Below, piece after piece: positions 15,127 through 23,190 of a stretch of 47,179 nucleotides of DNA. Positions within the stretch are counted from its first letter, which is position 1, and each line of letters begins with the position of its first letter. The position numbers were made by a program, and so were the translations under genes. This DNA is from JBHOQS01 sp042408875. GTDB lineage: Bacteria > Chloroflexota > UBA11872 > JBHOQS01. Under the pieces are notes generated by a model. That model saw nothing but the letters and a program-made list of their open reading frames with translations, was not told the DNA's origin and ran no database searches. The stretch spans positions 1-47,179 of the forward strand of contig JBHOQS010000012.1 in the NCBI GenBank assembly GCA_042408875.1, in the 5' to 3' direction.

Positions 15127-16959
15127 ATGCCGTTCCCGCTCGCTGATCTCCGTCGCTCGTACTACCGCAGCCGCTCGGGCGCGGTAGTGATCACGCCGCT
15201 GCTGCTCGAGCGCGAGATGCTGCCGCGCATCCGCAAGATCATCGCGTACATCGAGTCGCTGCTGGGGCAGCCGCGCAGCGACTTCGACCCGGCGGTGCCG
15301 GCCCGGCTTGCTGGCGATGCGCGGCTCGGGCGCTGCATCACTGCCGCGGTGCTGGCCGCGTACGAGTACCAGGGCCGGACCCTGAGCGACGCGCTGCCAC
15401 CGGAACGGCAGCGCGCGCTGGCGCTCCGGGGTATCGTCTCGCCGGCCGACCTGCGCCTGGCGCTGTACGAGTATGTGAACGAGCGCTTCCCTGGCTTCGT
15501 CCCGCCGGAGCAGCGGGATGCAGCGCTGGCAGCGTTCGCCGCTGGCCTGGGGCTCGATGCCGCCCGGCTGGAAGAGCTGCTGTACCTCGATGCCGAGGCG
15601 CACGCCGTGCTCACCCGTCCCGGACCGGTGCCTGCTGCGGAGGAGGTACAGCGCCGCTACAATCGCTGGGCTGTGGAGACGCTCCTGCAGCACGCCTCGC
15701 AGATCGAGTTCACCTTCGAGCAGCCCAGCGGCCCGGCGATCAAGCAGGTGTACTTCCTGGCCAAATGGCATGGCCTCATCTGCGATGCCTCTCGCGCAGG
15801 GGACATGGTGACTGTGCTGGTGCAGGGGCCCTGCGAGGTGTTTGGTCCGCGCACACGCCATGGCCCGGAGCTGGCGCGCTTCGCCCTGCGCCTTCTGGCC
15901 GGGCCGCTAGCAGCCCGCGAGCATGTCCCTGAGGGGGTGGCTACTGTACACCTGAACGGCCGCGTCTACGAGTTCCACCTGGATGCCCAGGTCCATCGGG
16001 CGCTGCGCGGCGCCAGCGAGGCCCCTGAGACGGCCGCTCTGTACGACAGCACCATCGAGGCCGAGTTCAGCCGCGCCTTCGCCGGGCTGGCACGCCGCGG
16101 CGAGGTCGACGCCTGGGAGCTCGTGCGCGAGCCGGATCCGATTATCTCCGGGGAGCTGGTCTTCATCCCGGATTTTGCACTGGAGCGTGGCGGCCGGCGC
16201 GTCTACCTGGAGATCATCGGCTTCTGGACGCCGGAGTACAAGGAGCGCAAGCGGGCCAAGCTGCTCCGGCTGGCGCAGCAGGAGCCGGCGCTTGAGCTGG
16301 CGCTGGCGATCGATGAGGCGCTGGCTGCAGAGTTCGCTGGCCTGCCGTATCCGGTAGTGCCGTTCCGGCGCCGGCTCGCGGCCACGGCTGTGCTGCGCCT
16401 GCTGCGCGAGCACTTCGACCGACCGCAGGAGCGAATCGCCGCCGCGCGGGCCCGGCTGGACGAGCTTCGGGCCAGGGTCAGGCAACGCGGGCGGGTGTCT
16501 GAGGCCGAGGCCATGGCGCTGCTGGGGCTGGTCTCCGCGACCGAGCTCCGCCGGCTCCAGGCCGAGCTCGAGCAGGAGGACATCCGGCTGCTGCCTGGGG
16601 CGGGGCTGGTCTCGGCGTCCTATCTGGCGCGCGTCGCCGAGGCTGTGGCGCAGGCGCTGGAAGGACGGCCGGACGGCGTGACGCTGGCAGAGCTGCGCGC
16701 CATGCTACCGGCAGAGCTGTGCGCCCAGGACGGCATGCTGGAGGCGCTGCTGGCAGCCTGCCCGCAGTTCAGTGTCTCGTATACCAGTCTCTTCGATGCC
16801 GTGGTGCACCTTGCCGGCGCAACGCTGCCTGTTGCATCCCAGCCGGCACCCTCACCAGCGCCTGTGGTGCCGCCAGGGGGCAAGCGCGGGGGTGCACGCC
16901 GGCCGCGGACACCGCCTGGACCGCCGCTGCGCTTCGATGGAGAGACGCAACGATCATAG
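15127..16959 (+). CDS. Bax1-type (DUF790) nuclease, XPB partner
   Basis: A 610-residue protein of the DUF790/Bax1 family, a structure-specific endonuclease that binds XPB in Archaea and cuts near damage-induced bubbles. The N-terminal region (about 1-200) is helical. The nuclease core is PD-(D/E)XK-like, with Glu311 or Glu313 in DSTIEAEFSRAF, Asp349 in FIPDFALER, and Glu362 in YLEIIGFWTPEYKERK, the most conserved block of the family. Residues from about 430 are Glu/Arg-rich helices and a winged-helix-like tail; the last 35 residues are Pro/Arg-rich. The XPB helicase is immediately upstream. No strong Shine-Dalgarno precedes the ATG at 15127. Confidence 0.88.
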   Translation: MPFPLADLRRSYYRSRSGAVVITPLLLEREMLPRIRKIIAYIESLLGQPRSDFDPAVPARLAGDARLGRCITAAVLAAYEYQGRTLSDALPPERQRALALRGIVSPADLRLALYEYVNERFPGFVPPEQRDAALAAFAAGLGLDAARLEELLYLDAEAHAVLTRPGPVPAAEEVQRRYNRWAVETLLQHASQIEFTFEQPSGPAIKQVYFLAKWHGLICDASRAGDMVTVLVQGPCEVFGPRTRHGPELARFALRLLAGPLAAREHVPEGVATVHLNGRVYEFHLDAQVHRALRGASEAPETAALYDSTIEAEFSRAFAGLARRGEVDAWELVREPDPIISGELVFIPDFALERGGRRVYLEIIGFWTPEYKERKRAKLLRLAQQEPALELALAIDEALAAEFAGLPYPVVPFRRRLAATAVLRLLREHFDRPQERIAAARARLDELRARVRQRGRVSEAEAMALLGLVSATELRRLQAELEQEDIRLLPGAGLVSASYLARVAEAVAQALEGRPDGVTLAELRAMLPAELCAQDGMLEALLAACPQFSVSYTSLFDAVVHLAGATLPVASQPAPSPAPVVPPGGKRGGARRPRTPPGPPLRFDGETQRS

Positions 16960-16968
16960 GGGACACGT

Positions 16969-17014
16969 GCACGGCTTGTCTGGATCGTAGACGATCGGGA
17001 AGAGCAAGCCGTGC
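16969..17014. repeat. two-tier hairpin between bax1 and the Ldh_2 gene
   Basis: GCACGGCTTG (16969-16978) pairs perfectly with CAAGCCGTGC (17005-17014). Inside, GATCGT (16983-16988) pairs with ACGATC (16991-16996). No T-tract follows, so a role as a weak terminator or a processing site is possible but unproven. Confidence 0.65.
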
Positions 17015-17108
17015 GCTTGCCCGCATCTCATGTACAGCAATGTAGGCGCTCGCTGGACCTTTCGCTGACCGAGTCGTCGACCTAGAGTAGTAGACGTGGA
17101 GTGCAGGC

Positions 17109-18164
17109 ATGGAATACGTACGCGTGGATGTAGAGCGGCTGCGACGGGTGGGCGAAGAGCTCTTCGTGCACGCTGGGCTGAGTGCTGAGCACGCCGCCAC
17201 GCTCGTGCGCGTGCAGCTCGAGGCTGACCTGCGGGGCATGCACTCCCACGGCATGCGCGCCGTGCCGGTCTATCTCGAGCGCATTCGCTTGGGCATCATC
17301 AACCCGCGGCCGCAGATCCGGGTTGTCGAGGCGAGTGACCTGGCGGTGGCCGTTGACGGTGATGCTGGCCCGGGGCAGGTGGTGGCCTGCCGCGCCATGG
17401 AGGAGTGCCTGGCGCGAGCGCGCCAGCGCGGGGCCGGGTTCGCTGTGGCGCGGCGCTCAAACCACTTCGGCGCGGCCGGCTACTACGCGATGATGGCGCT
17501 GCCCCACAGCCTGATCGGCTTCGCCACGACCAACGGCAACCTGGTGCTGGCCCCACCAGGCGGCGCTGAGGCCGCCCTGGGCAATAATCCGCTGGCGTGG
17601 GCCATCCCGGCAGGGCAGGAACGCCCCATCGTGCTTGATATCGCTACCAGTGTGGTGGCCGGCGGCAAGATCGATCTGCTGGTTGCCGAAGGTGAGCGCC
17701 TGCCGGAGGGCTGGGCGCTGGACGCGACGGGACTGCCCACCACCGATCCGGTGGCAGCCCAGGCCGGCCTGGGCATCCCGCTGGGCTGGCCGGTGGCCGG
17801 GCATAAAGGCTTCGGGCTGGCGCTGGTGATGGAAGTGCTCGCTGGCGTGCTGTCAGGGGCCCGCTTCGGCACGGAGCATACCCTGGAGGTTGAGCGCGGG
17901 CCGCGGCCGTGGGATGAAGGGCATTTCTTCATGGCCCTTGACCCGGCGCTATTCATGCCTCGTGAAGCGTTCCTGGCCCGCGTGGACGCGCTCATCCGGC
18001 AGATACACGCTATCAGACCGGCGCGCCCCGGTGAGCGCGTGCGCGCGCCCGGCGAGCTCGGCTGGGAGCGCCGTGCGCAGGCCCTGCGAGAGGGCGTGCC
18101 GCTGCCTGCCTCGGTCTACCGCAGCCTGCAAACGCTGGCTGAGCAGCGCGGCCTGCGGCTATGA
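17109..18164 (+). CDS. malate/L-lactate dehydrogenase family (Ldh_2) oxidoreductase
   Basis: A 351-residue NAD(P)-dependent oxidoreductase of the Ldh_2 family (malate, sulfolactate, ureidoglycolate or 2,3-diketogulonate dehydrogenases), which is unrelated to the Rossmann-type LDH. Diagnostic features are GMHSHGMRAVPVYLERI (about residues 43-59) with the family's conserved His, and RRSNHFGAAGYYAMMAL near 117-133. LGNNPLAWAIPAG and AGHKGFGLALVMEVLAG complete the signature. GGAG lies about 10 nt before the ATG at 17109. Substrate cannot be told from sequence. The M67 peptidase and larE genes follow on the same strand after 265 nt, but Ldh_2 does not use the LarE-made cofactor as far as is known. 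Confidence 0.9.
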   Translation: MEYVRVDVERLRRVGEELFVHAGLSAEHAATLVRVQLEADLRGMHSHGMRAVPVYLERIRLGIINPRPQIRVVEASDLAVAVDGDAGPGQVVACRAMEECLARARQRGAGFAVARRSNHFGAAGYYAMMALPHSLIGFATTNGNLVLAPPGGAEAALGNNPLAWAIPAGQERPIVLDIATSVVAGGKIDLLVAEGERLPEGWALDATGLPTTDPVAAQAGLGIPLGWPVAGHKGFGLALVMEVLAGVLSGARFGTEHTLEVERGPRPWDEGHFFMALDPALFMPREAFLARVDALIRQIHAIRPARPGERVRAPGELGWERRAQALREGVPLPASVYRSLQTLAEQRGLRL

Positions 18165-18428
18165 CTATATGATATGCACGATAGGCAGGTTTGATTTGCT
18201 GGAGAATTATGCAATAGTACAAGGACAGGCAGGGTGGCCCCGTACCTGTGGCGCAGAAGCGGGCGGGGGCCCAGCGCGACGCGTGCTGTTCCTTGGCACC
18301 GTCCCTGCGGTGTGATAGATTTGGCTGCGGGGCGTGCACGCGCCGAGCGCTTCATCCCAGCGCGCTCGTTCGTTTAGCTTTAACTCTACCATCCAGGCCA
18401 TTCCGTTCGAGTTAAACAGAGCCCTGCC

Positions 18429-18839
18429 GTGCGTCTGAAACGTGTCCACCTGAATGAAATCATCGCCCACGCCCGCGAAGGCATTCCGCATGAGGTCTGC
18501 GGGTTCGTGGCGGGCAAAGATGGGGTCTCAACTGCCGTGTTCCGCGCCAGGAACATTGCCGCCGAGCCCAGGCGCCGCTTCGTGCCGGACGCGGCCGACT
18601 TCCTGCGCGCTGACGAAGCCATCGCTGAGCATGGCTGGGAGTACCTGGCCGTCTACCATTCGCATCCGGCCTCACCGGCGTATCCCTCCGACTACGATGT
18701 TGAGAACCGCCCGCAGTTGCTGCCGGAGGCGCGGGCGATCATCTGCTCGATGATGGACCCTGAGCGGCCGGACGTGCGCGTGTATCGCTTCGAGAACGAC
18801 CGGGTAGTGCCTGAGCCGCTGGAGATCGTCGAGGAGTGA
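18429..18839 (+). CDS. M67-family (JAMM/Mov34) metallopeptidase
   Basis: A 136-residue JAB/MPN+ domain protein, a zinc peptidase type that in bacteria processes ubiquitin-like sulfur carriers or acts on cysteine conjugates. The complete JAMM motif is visible: Glu22 in GIPHEVCGF, then HSHPASPAYPSDYD with His77, His79, Ser87 and Asp90. The start is GTG (MRLKRVHLNEII). It lies only 15 nt upstream of larE, a sulfur-insertion enzyme, so the two are probably co-transcribed. A shared role in sulfur-carrier chemistry is an inference from this pairing and the known JAMM partners; no ThiS/MoaD-like or E1-like gene is present in the window. Confidence 0.9.
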   Translation: MRLKRVHLNEIIAHAREGIPHEVCGFVAGKDGVSTAVFRARNIAAEPRRRFVPDAADFLRADEAIAEHGWEYLAVYHSHPASPAYPSDYDVENRPQLLPEARAIICSMMDPERPDVRVYRFENDRVVPEPLEIVEE

Positions 18840-18854
18840 TCCGAGGAGCAGCCG

Positions 18855-19733
18855 ATGTCGAGCCTGACACCCGAGATCATCGCCAAGCGCGAGCGCTTGC
18901 GCTGCATCATCGAAGAAATGGAGAGCGTCATCGTGGCCTACTCGGCCGGTGTGGACAGCACGTTCCTGGCACGGTTCTGCCACGATGTGCTGGGGCCGGA
19001 GCGCGCGCTGGCGGTGACGGGTGTCTCCCCTAGCGTGCCGCCGCAGGAGGTTGAGGAGGCCAAGGCCATCGCCCGCGAGCATGGCTTCCGCCACCTCGTG
19101 CTGTATACGGAAGAGCTCGAAAACGAGAGCTACGCCTCCAACCCGACCAACCGCTGCTACTTCTGCAAGACCGAGCTGTATAGCAAGCTGGTGGCGCTGG
19201 CGAAGGAGCGGGGTTTCAAGCACGTGGTGGACGGCACGAACGCCGACGACGCAGGTGACTATCGTCCCGGCACGCTGGCTGCCCGCGAGCATGGCGTGCG
19301 CAGCCCGCTGCAAGAAGCTGGGCTGACCAAAGCAGAGATCCGGGCGCTGTCACGGGAGCTCGGGCTGCCCACGGCCGACAAGCCCGCCTCTGCCTGCCTG
19401 TCCTCACGGATCCCGTACGGCCAGCGGGTGACCATTGAGAAGCTACGACAGATCAACGCCGCTGAGCAGTACCTGCGCCGCCTGGGCTTCCGGCAGGTGC
19501 GAGTGCGCCATCACGAGACCATCGCCCGCATCGAGGTGCCGCGCGAGGAGTTCCCGCGCCTGCTGAATGGAGACGTGGCCGATGCCATCGTGAAGGAGCT
19601 CAAAGCGCTCGGCTTCACCTACGTGACACTCGACCTGCGCGGCTACCGCAGCGGTAGCCTGAACGAGACGCTCAATCTCGCCTCGGCCGGTGCGGTGCCC
19701 CAACCGGTCCTCGTGCAGCTTCAGGGGATCTAA
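18855..19733 (+). CDS. larE: LarE, ATP-dependent sulfur transferase of nickel-pincer cofactor synthesis
   Basis: A 292-residue PP-loop protein that adenylates and sulfurates pyridinium dicarboxylate mononucleotide, giving the thio-groups of the nickel-pincer cofactor used by LarA-type racemases. The PP-loop is AYSAGVDSTFLARF (28-41). Cysteines occur as CYFC (Cys101, Cys104) and Cys181 in SACLSSRIPYG. Cys181 matches the sacrificial Cys of the Lactobacillus enzyme; the added CxxC pair matches the variant that holds a 4Fe-4S cluster and can act catalytically, so I infer the cluster type. GAGGAGCAG precedes the ATG. LarA, LarB and LarC are not in the window. Confidence 0.92.
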   Translation: MSSLTPEIIAKRERLRCIIEEMESVIVAYSAGVDSTFLARFCHDVLGPERALAVTGVSPSVPPQEVEEAKAIAREHGFRHLVLYTEELENESYASNPTNRCYFCKTELYSKLVALAKERGFKHVVDGTNADDAGDYRPGTLAAREHGVRSPLQEAGLTKAEIRALSRELGLPTADKPASACLSSRIPYGQRVTIEKLRQINAAEQYLRRLGFRQVRVRHHETIARIEVPREEFPRLLNGDVADAIVKELKALGFTYVTLDLRGYRSGSLNETLNLASAGAVPQPVLVQLQGI

Positions 19734-19748
19734 GCGGCTGAGCAGAAC

Positions 19749-19772
19749 GGGCGGGCCTCGCTGGACCCGCCC
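19749..19772. terminator. possible bidirectional terminator between larE and the BFN gene
   Basis: GGGCGGG (19749-19755) and CCCGCCC (19766-19772) form a 7-bp GC stem in the 68-nt convergent gap. Neither side has a U-tract, so termination here is only suggested by position. Confidence 0.35.
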
Positions 19773-19801
19773 CTGCGTGGGCGCCGGAGTGTGCCAGGAC
19801 G

Positions 19802-20290
19802 TCACTCTGGCTTGGGGCCGGAGCCCAGGTCATCCAGGTTCAGCTTGTTGATGACCTCGCGGAAGGGGGCGAGCTTCTCCTCATCCTCGTGCTCGGGCAC
19901 GATCCCTGCCCGATCCAGCACGTGCTCCGCGACGTAGATCGGCACGCCGAGACGCACTGCCAAGGCAATCGCGTCGCTCGGGCGGGAATCGACCTCGACA
20001 TGCCGCCCATCAACGTCCATGATGATACGCCCGTAGTAGGTCTCATCGACCAGATCGTTAATCAGAATATGCGTCACCCGGGCGCCCAGCGTGCGGATCA
20101 CGTTGCTGAGGAGATCGTGCGTCAGCGGCCGAGGGACCTCAATGTTCTGGAGCTTGATCGCGATCGCGTCCGCTTCGGCCGGCCCGATGACGATCGCCAG
20201 ATACCGCTCTCGTGAGACGTCCTTCAGGATCACCATGCGGTGCTGCGTCATCAGGCTCATCCTGATGCTGTCGACCGTCATCTCAATCAT
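19802..20290 (-). CDS. bifunctional nuclease family (DUF151/BFN) protein
   Basis: A 162-residue protein of the BFN/DUF151 family, reported in plants to have both RNase and DNase activity, and common in bacteria as a housekeeping protein of unclear role. The family core MTVDSIRMSL...VVILKD-like N-terminus, LPI/GPAEADAIAIKLQ, RPLTHDLLSNVI and DSRPSDAIALAVRLGVPIYV are all present. The acidic C-terminal tail ends DDLGSGPKPE. The ATG at 20290 is supported by GGGGGGAT just upstream and by family start (MIEMTVDS). The frame stays open upstream to 20437, and the added sequence starting at 20389 (MYNWEEDLAEHL) looks protein-like, so a longer form is possible. Confidence 0.9.
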   Translation of the reverse strand: MIEMTVDSIRMSLMTQHRMVILKDVSRERYLAIVIGPAEADAIAIKLQNIEVPRPLTHDLLSNVIRTLGARVTHILINDLVDETYYGRIIMDVDGRHVEVDSRPSDAIALAVRLGVPIYVAEHVLDRAGIVPEHEDEEKLAPFREVINKLNLDDLGSGPKPE

Positions 20291-20425
20291 GGCGTATCCC
20301 CCCGGCCACGACCTGCCATCCCTCGACTGAACAGCCTCAAAGACCCGGTAGCACAGGTGCTCCGCCAGGTCCTCTTCCCAATTGTACATCCTTCGAGGGG
20401 CGAGAGCAACGCATGGTGGCTCACC

Positions 20426-20451
20426 TCCTAGGGTCATGTCCTAGGGTCATG
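20426..20451. repeat. 13-bp tandem duplication upstream of the BFN gene
   Basis: TCCTAGGGTCATG is repeated exactly without spacer (20426-20438 and 20439-20451). On the minus strand it lies just before an AGGAGGTGA site and a short 25-codon frame starting at 20414 that is out of phase with the BFN gene. Confidence 0.95.
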
Positions 20452-20525
20452 TCACAGCAAGGCTGGGACGACCCCGGTGAGAGCAAGCGCTCGGTTGACC
20501 GAGGCGCCCGGAGTGGCAGAGCGCA

Positions 20526-20935
20526 TCAGCAACGCTTGTCCAGCCGTGCACCCGAACAGTCGCAGGAGGGCAGTGCGCAGCGCCGCCCAGCCTGCGGCGT
20601 GTTGCCACGGGAGGTCTGCCCTGCATCTTTGCCCACCGTCACGTCCCAGGGATCAGGCACCCGATGTTCGATCGTTAACTGCTCCCGCCACAGCCGCTCC
20701 ACGGCAGCGGCAGTCGCCCGCCGAGCCAACAGACTGGCGATCCCGGTGGGGGACTTCCGCGCTGGCCTCGCCGCCCGCCACGATCACCTGGCGACCTCCG
20801 ACTGCTTCGCGGTGAGCATCCTCAGATCGTGGCCGTGCTGCTACCGAACCCAGCGGGCCAGCGCCCGCCGGGCCAGCAGGGCATCGACGGTCACCTCCTG
20901 GCCGCATTGGTAAGTCCGTAGGGACACCAGACGGG
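20526..20935 (-). pseudogene. decayed gene remnant, identity unknown
   Basis: On the minus strand one frame reads VSLRTYQCGQEVTVDALLAR at about 20920-20861, then hits a stop, continues LRMLTAKQSEVAR to another stop, and goes on as TGIASLLARRATAAAVERLW down to 20526. The pieces look protein-like and lie in the same frame, which suggests a gene broken by at least two nonsense changes. I cannot name a family. About 770 nt separate the BFN and TadG genes here, and no intact gene is visible. Confidence 0.35.
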
Positions 20936-20968
20936 CTTGCCTGAGAGCGTGGGTAGATGGCTATACGG

Positions 20969-21004
20969 CACAGCAGGGACGCAGTGGCACTGCGCCCCTG
21001 TGTG
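20969..21004. repeat. imperfect hairpin downstream of the tadG-like gene
   Basis: CGCAGTG and CACTGCG (centre about 20985) are nested within CACAG and CTGTG arms. It lies about 65 nt past the stop of the 565-residue TadG-like gene (minus strand) and lacks a U-tract, so it is at most a weak terminator. Confidence 0.35.
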
Positions 21005-21067
21005 TTCTCCGTCTGTTCATGCCTAGCGTGAGACCGTCTGACCGGTCTGCGCACTACGTACTCTACC

Positions 21068-22765
21068 TCAGTTCGATGGGCAAGTGGAGGCGCGATAGCG
21101 CACCTCCGTGAGCAGGCTGACCACCTGGCCCCCGTTGTCATCATTCCAGAAGTAGATCGTGTAATAGCCGGGTGGTACGTCGTTCGGCGTAGAGGTCTGG
21201 ATGTTCGTGACTTGCGCGCTGCCGGAGTCAGCGTGCGCAACCCCGGGGTAGCCGCTGATCGTGCCCGGCACCACAGTGGTCGGGTTGAGGTAGCCGACAA
21301 GCGGCTGCCCTTCAAAGACTGTTACATTCAAGCGGCTCTTGGTATTCGATGCCACTGTCCAGGACACCCGGATCTTGCCTCTATCCGTCGTGCGAACGAC
21401 GTACTTGTAGCCGGTCTTGCCCGGCAGCGGGCTGGGGATCTGGATCTGCGCGTTCGTGTCGTAGCAGTTCATGGGGTCTGGCGTGGGCGTAGGGGTGACC
21501 GCCGCGTCAGGCGTGGCGGTAGGGGTTGGGGTGATCGTCGGCGTGGCCGGCACAGGCGTGTTAGTAGGGACCAGCGTAGGTGTGGGCAGCCCCCAGGCCG
21601 ACGGCGGTGCGCCAAGGGAGACGAGCCGGATCGTCTTGTACGGCCAGCCGGGCGTGGCGGGAATGATCTCAGTGGCCGGGGTCACCATGTTGATGAAGGT
21701 GCCGACCAGGCTACTGGAGTTGATGTCGTTCAGGTAGATTTTAAACGCCGCAAAGCCGGCGATTTTGACCCTCTTAGTACTGGGGTAATACTTGTCCCAC
21801 AGTGGTACATAGATAATGCCGTATTGCCCGCCCGCGTCCGAGAGATTTTGCTTCAGCACGTATTCTCTCAAGCCATTCGCGATGTTCTGTCCATGGTCGC
21901 CGCCGAAGAACTGTACGATGTTGTCGTCCGCCAGCGTGCCGCGCCAGCCCTCGGTCGTCCACTCGCGCAGGCAGTCGTTATCGTTGGAGCACGTTTCCGG
22001 CGGATCGGCGGGCGCCTGATAGCCGGATCCTGAACCGGTGCGGAAATCCAGGCCGCCTTTGAGCTGGTTGCCGGGCGACATGCCGTAGATCGTCGCGTAG
22101 CTCGGGTCCCACAGGTTGCAAGGCTGCGCAGTAGTATAGCAGGCATTCGCCGCGGCGACAGGGACGCCGATGGGCATCAGAAATCGCATGCTGCCGGGGG
22201 CGCCGGCGTTGAACACGACCGCTTTGGTGCGAGCGTAGGCTGGCTGCTGCCGGAAACCCAACACCGCGCCGAAATGCGGCGTGAACGGCCGCCACGCTCG
22301 CAGCACCATGCCGGCCGCGGTGGGCGGGATCAACGTGCTATCGCGTGTGACCGGGCCGAGATCGTTCCCCAGCGCATCGAAGTACCGGGGTGGCTGGACC
22401 GTCCAGTCGATCGTGGCCCCATTCGCCGCGGCAACGCGATCCATTACCTCGGCGACCATGGCATTCGTGCCGGTGTTGGTGCCCAGGGCCGTCTGGCTCT
22501 GCACCACCACCTGAAGGCCGGCCATTACCGCGGCGTCGGCGGCATTCTGCGCCCGCCGCCGCTCCACCAGGCCCATGCCGACATCAGTGGCCAGACCGGA
22601 CGCTGCTACGAGCACCACCAGCGCCAGGGCCATGATGATCAGGGCCTGGCCACGTGAGCCGCGCCGACGCTGCCCAGCGTCCGCCCTATGCACGCGTGCA
22701 GCCTGCTTCTCTCTGCTAGCTCTAGTCCTACTGCTAGCTCTAGTCCTAGCCCTCTTGTCTCCCAT
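21068..22765 (-). CDS. TadG-like surface protein with Thr/Pro-rich stalk (copy 2)
   Basis: A 565-residue envelope protein. A basic N-terminus is followed by RGQALIIMALALVVLV, a TadG-type transmembrane segment, then GLATDVGMGLVERRRAQNAADAAVMA, the hallmark of Flp pilus-assembly TadG proteins. Residues about 65-390 are an exported domain. Residues about 391-430 are a Thr/Pro stalk (TPTITPTPTATPD). The last 135 residues form a beta-rich domain with SRLNVTVFEGQP and YTIYFWNDDNGG, homologous to the end of the 640-residue neighbour. The first 20 codons contain an 18-bp in-frame tandem repeat (22715-22750). No Tad secretion ATPase or inner-membrane genes are in the window. Confidence 0.85.
   Translation of the reverse strand: MGDKRARTRASSRTRASREKQAARVHRADAGQRRRGSRGQALIIMALALVVLVAASGLATDVGMGLVERRRAQNAADAAVMAGLQVVVQSQTALGTNTGTNAMVAEVMDRVAAANGATIDWTVQPPRYFDALGNDLGPVTRDSTLIPPTAAGMVLRAWRPFTPHFGAVLGFRQQPAYARTKAVVFNAGAPGSMRFLMPIGVPVAAANACYTTAQPCNLWDPSYATIYGMSPGNQLKGGLDFRTGSGSGYQAPADPPETCSNDNDCLREWTTEGWRGTLADDNIVQFFGGDHGQNIANGLREYVLKQNLSDAGGQYGIIYVPLWDKYYPSTKRVKIAGFAAFKIYLNDINSSSLVGTFINMVTPATEIIPATPGWPYKTIRLVSLGAPPSAWGLPTPTLVPTNTPVPATPTITPTPTATPDAAVTPTPTPDPMNCYDTNAQIQIPSPLPGKTGYKYVVRTTDRGKIRVSWTVASNTKSRLNVTVFEGQPLVGYLNPTTVVPGTISGYPGVAHADSGSAQVTNIQTSTPNDVPPGYYTIYFWNDDNGGQVVSLLTEVRYRASTCPSN
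22715..22750. repeat. 18-bp in-frame tandem repeat at the 5' end of the tadG-like gene
   Basis: GCTAGCTCTAGTCCTACT (22715-22732) is followed directly by GCTAGCTCTAGTCCTAGC (22733-22750), 16 of 18 identical. On the coding strand it gives the repeated Arg/Thr/Ala/Ser residues before the membrane anchor. Confidence 0.95.
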
Positions 22766-23124
22766 CGTGCCCCTCGCCGATCATGCGCTGTCCTAGGCCT
22801 GCCCAGGACCGCAGAGCCAGTCAGTGCTATACCAGCCCTATTGTCAGCCTAAAAAGTACTCCCCACACGGTATTCCTTCACACCTGGGCACGAGGACCTG
22901 GTCTGCGCCCGGCCTGCTCAGCCGTGAAAGAACACAGCTACGTCTTTGCTCCGGCGTTCACCCGACGCCATGGTGACCCAACGCGGGGCGGCAGGATAGG
23001 ACCGCCAGGGCAGAAACGAAGGCCGGCAAGGCCTCCAGTGGCGGCTGGCAGGCCAGACACACAGACATAGGGCCTGCCGAGCTATCGCTTCGGGGCCATA
23101 AGGATAAAGGGCGCCGAGCTAGCG
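22766..23124. other. intergenic region between the two tadG-like genes
   Basis: About 360 nt hold no convincing coding frame. GCCGAGCTATCG (23076-23087) and GCCGAGCTAGCG (23113-23124) are a near-exact direct repeat 37 nt apart, inside a GC-rich structured stretch. The minus-strand promoter of the downstream tadG-like gene should lie here, but I cannot point to a confident pair of boxes. Confidence 0.5.
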
Positions 23125-23171
23125 TCCAAAGGGGGAAAGAACTGTGAGGCCCGGCAGATGCCGGGCCTCAC
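23125..23171 (-). terminator. intrinsic terminator of the 640-residue tadG-like gene
   Basis: GTGAGGCCCGGCA and TGCCGGGCCTCAC (23144-23171) form a perfect 13-bp stem with a 2-nt gap. In the minus direction it runs into CAGTTCTTTCCCCCTTT. It lies 20 nt past the stop, so the two tadG-like genes are probably separate transcripts or linked by read-through. Confidence 0.85.
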
Positions 23172-23190
23172 GGGAAGGGATTCGTGCAGG

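Noticed and set aside
16969..17014. tRNA-like cloverleaf
   Set aside because: Two stems exist but there is no TpsiC arm or acceptor stem; it is a simple two-tier hairpin.
22990..23090. possible cyclic-di-GMP riboswitch before the TadG-like gene
   Set aside because: Some G-rich words recall the GEMM aptamer, but the ordered GGCAAACC ... GACGCAAAGCC blocks are absent on both strands.
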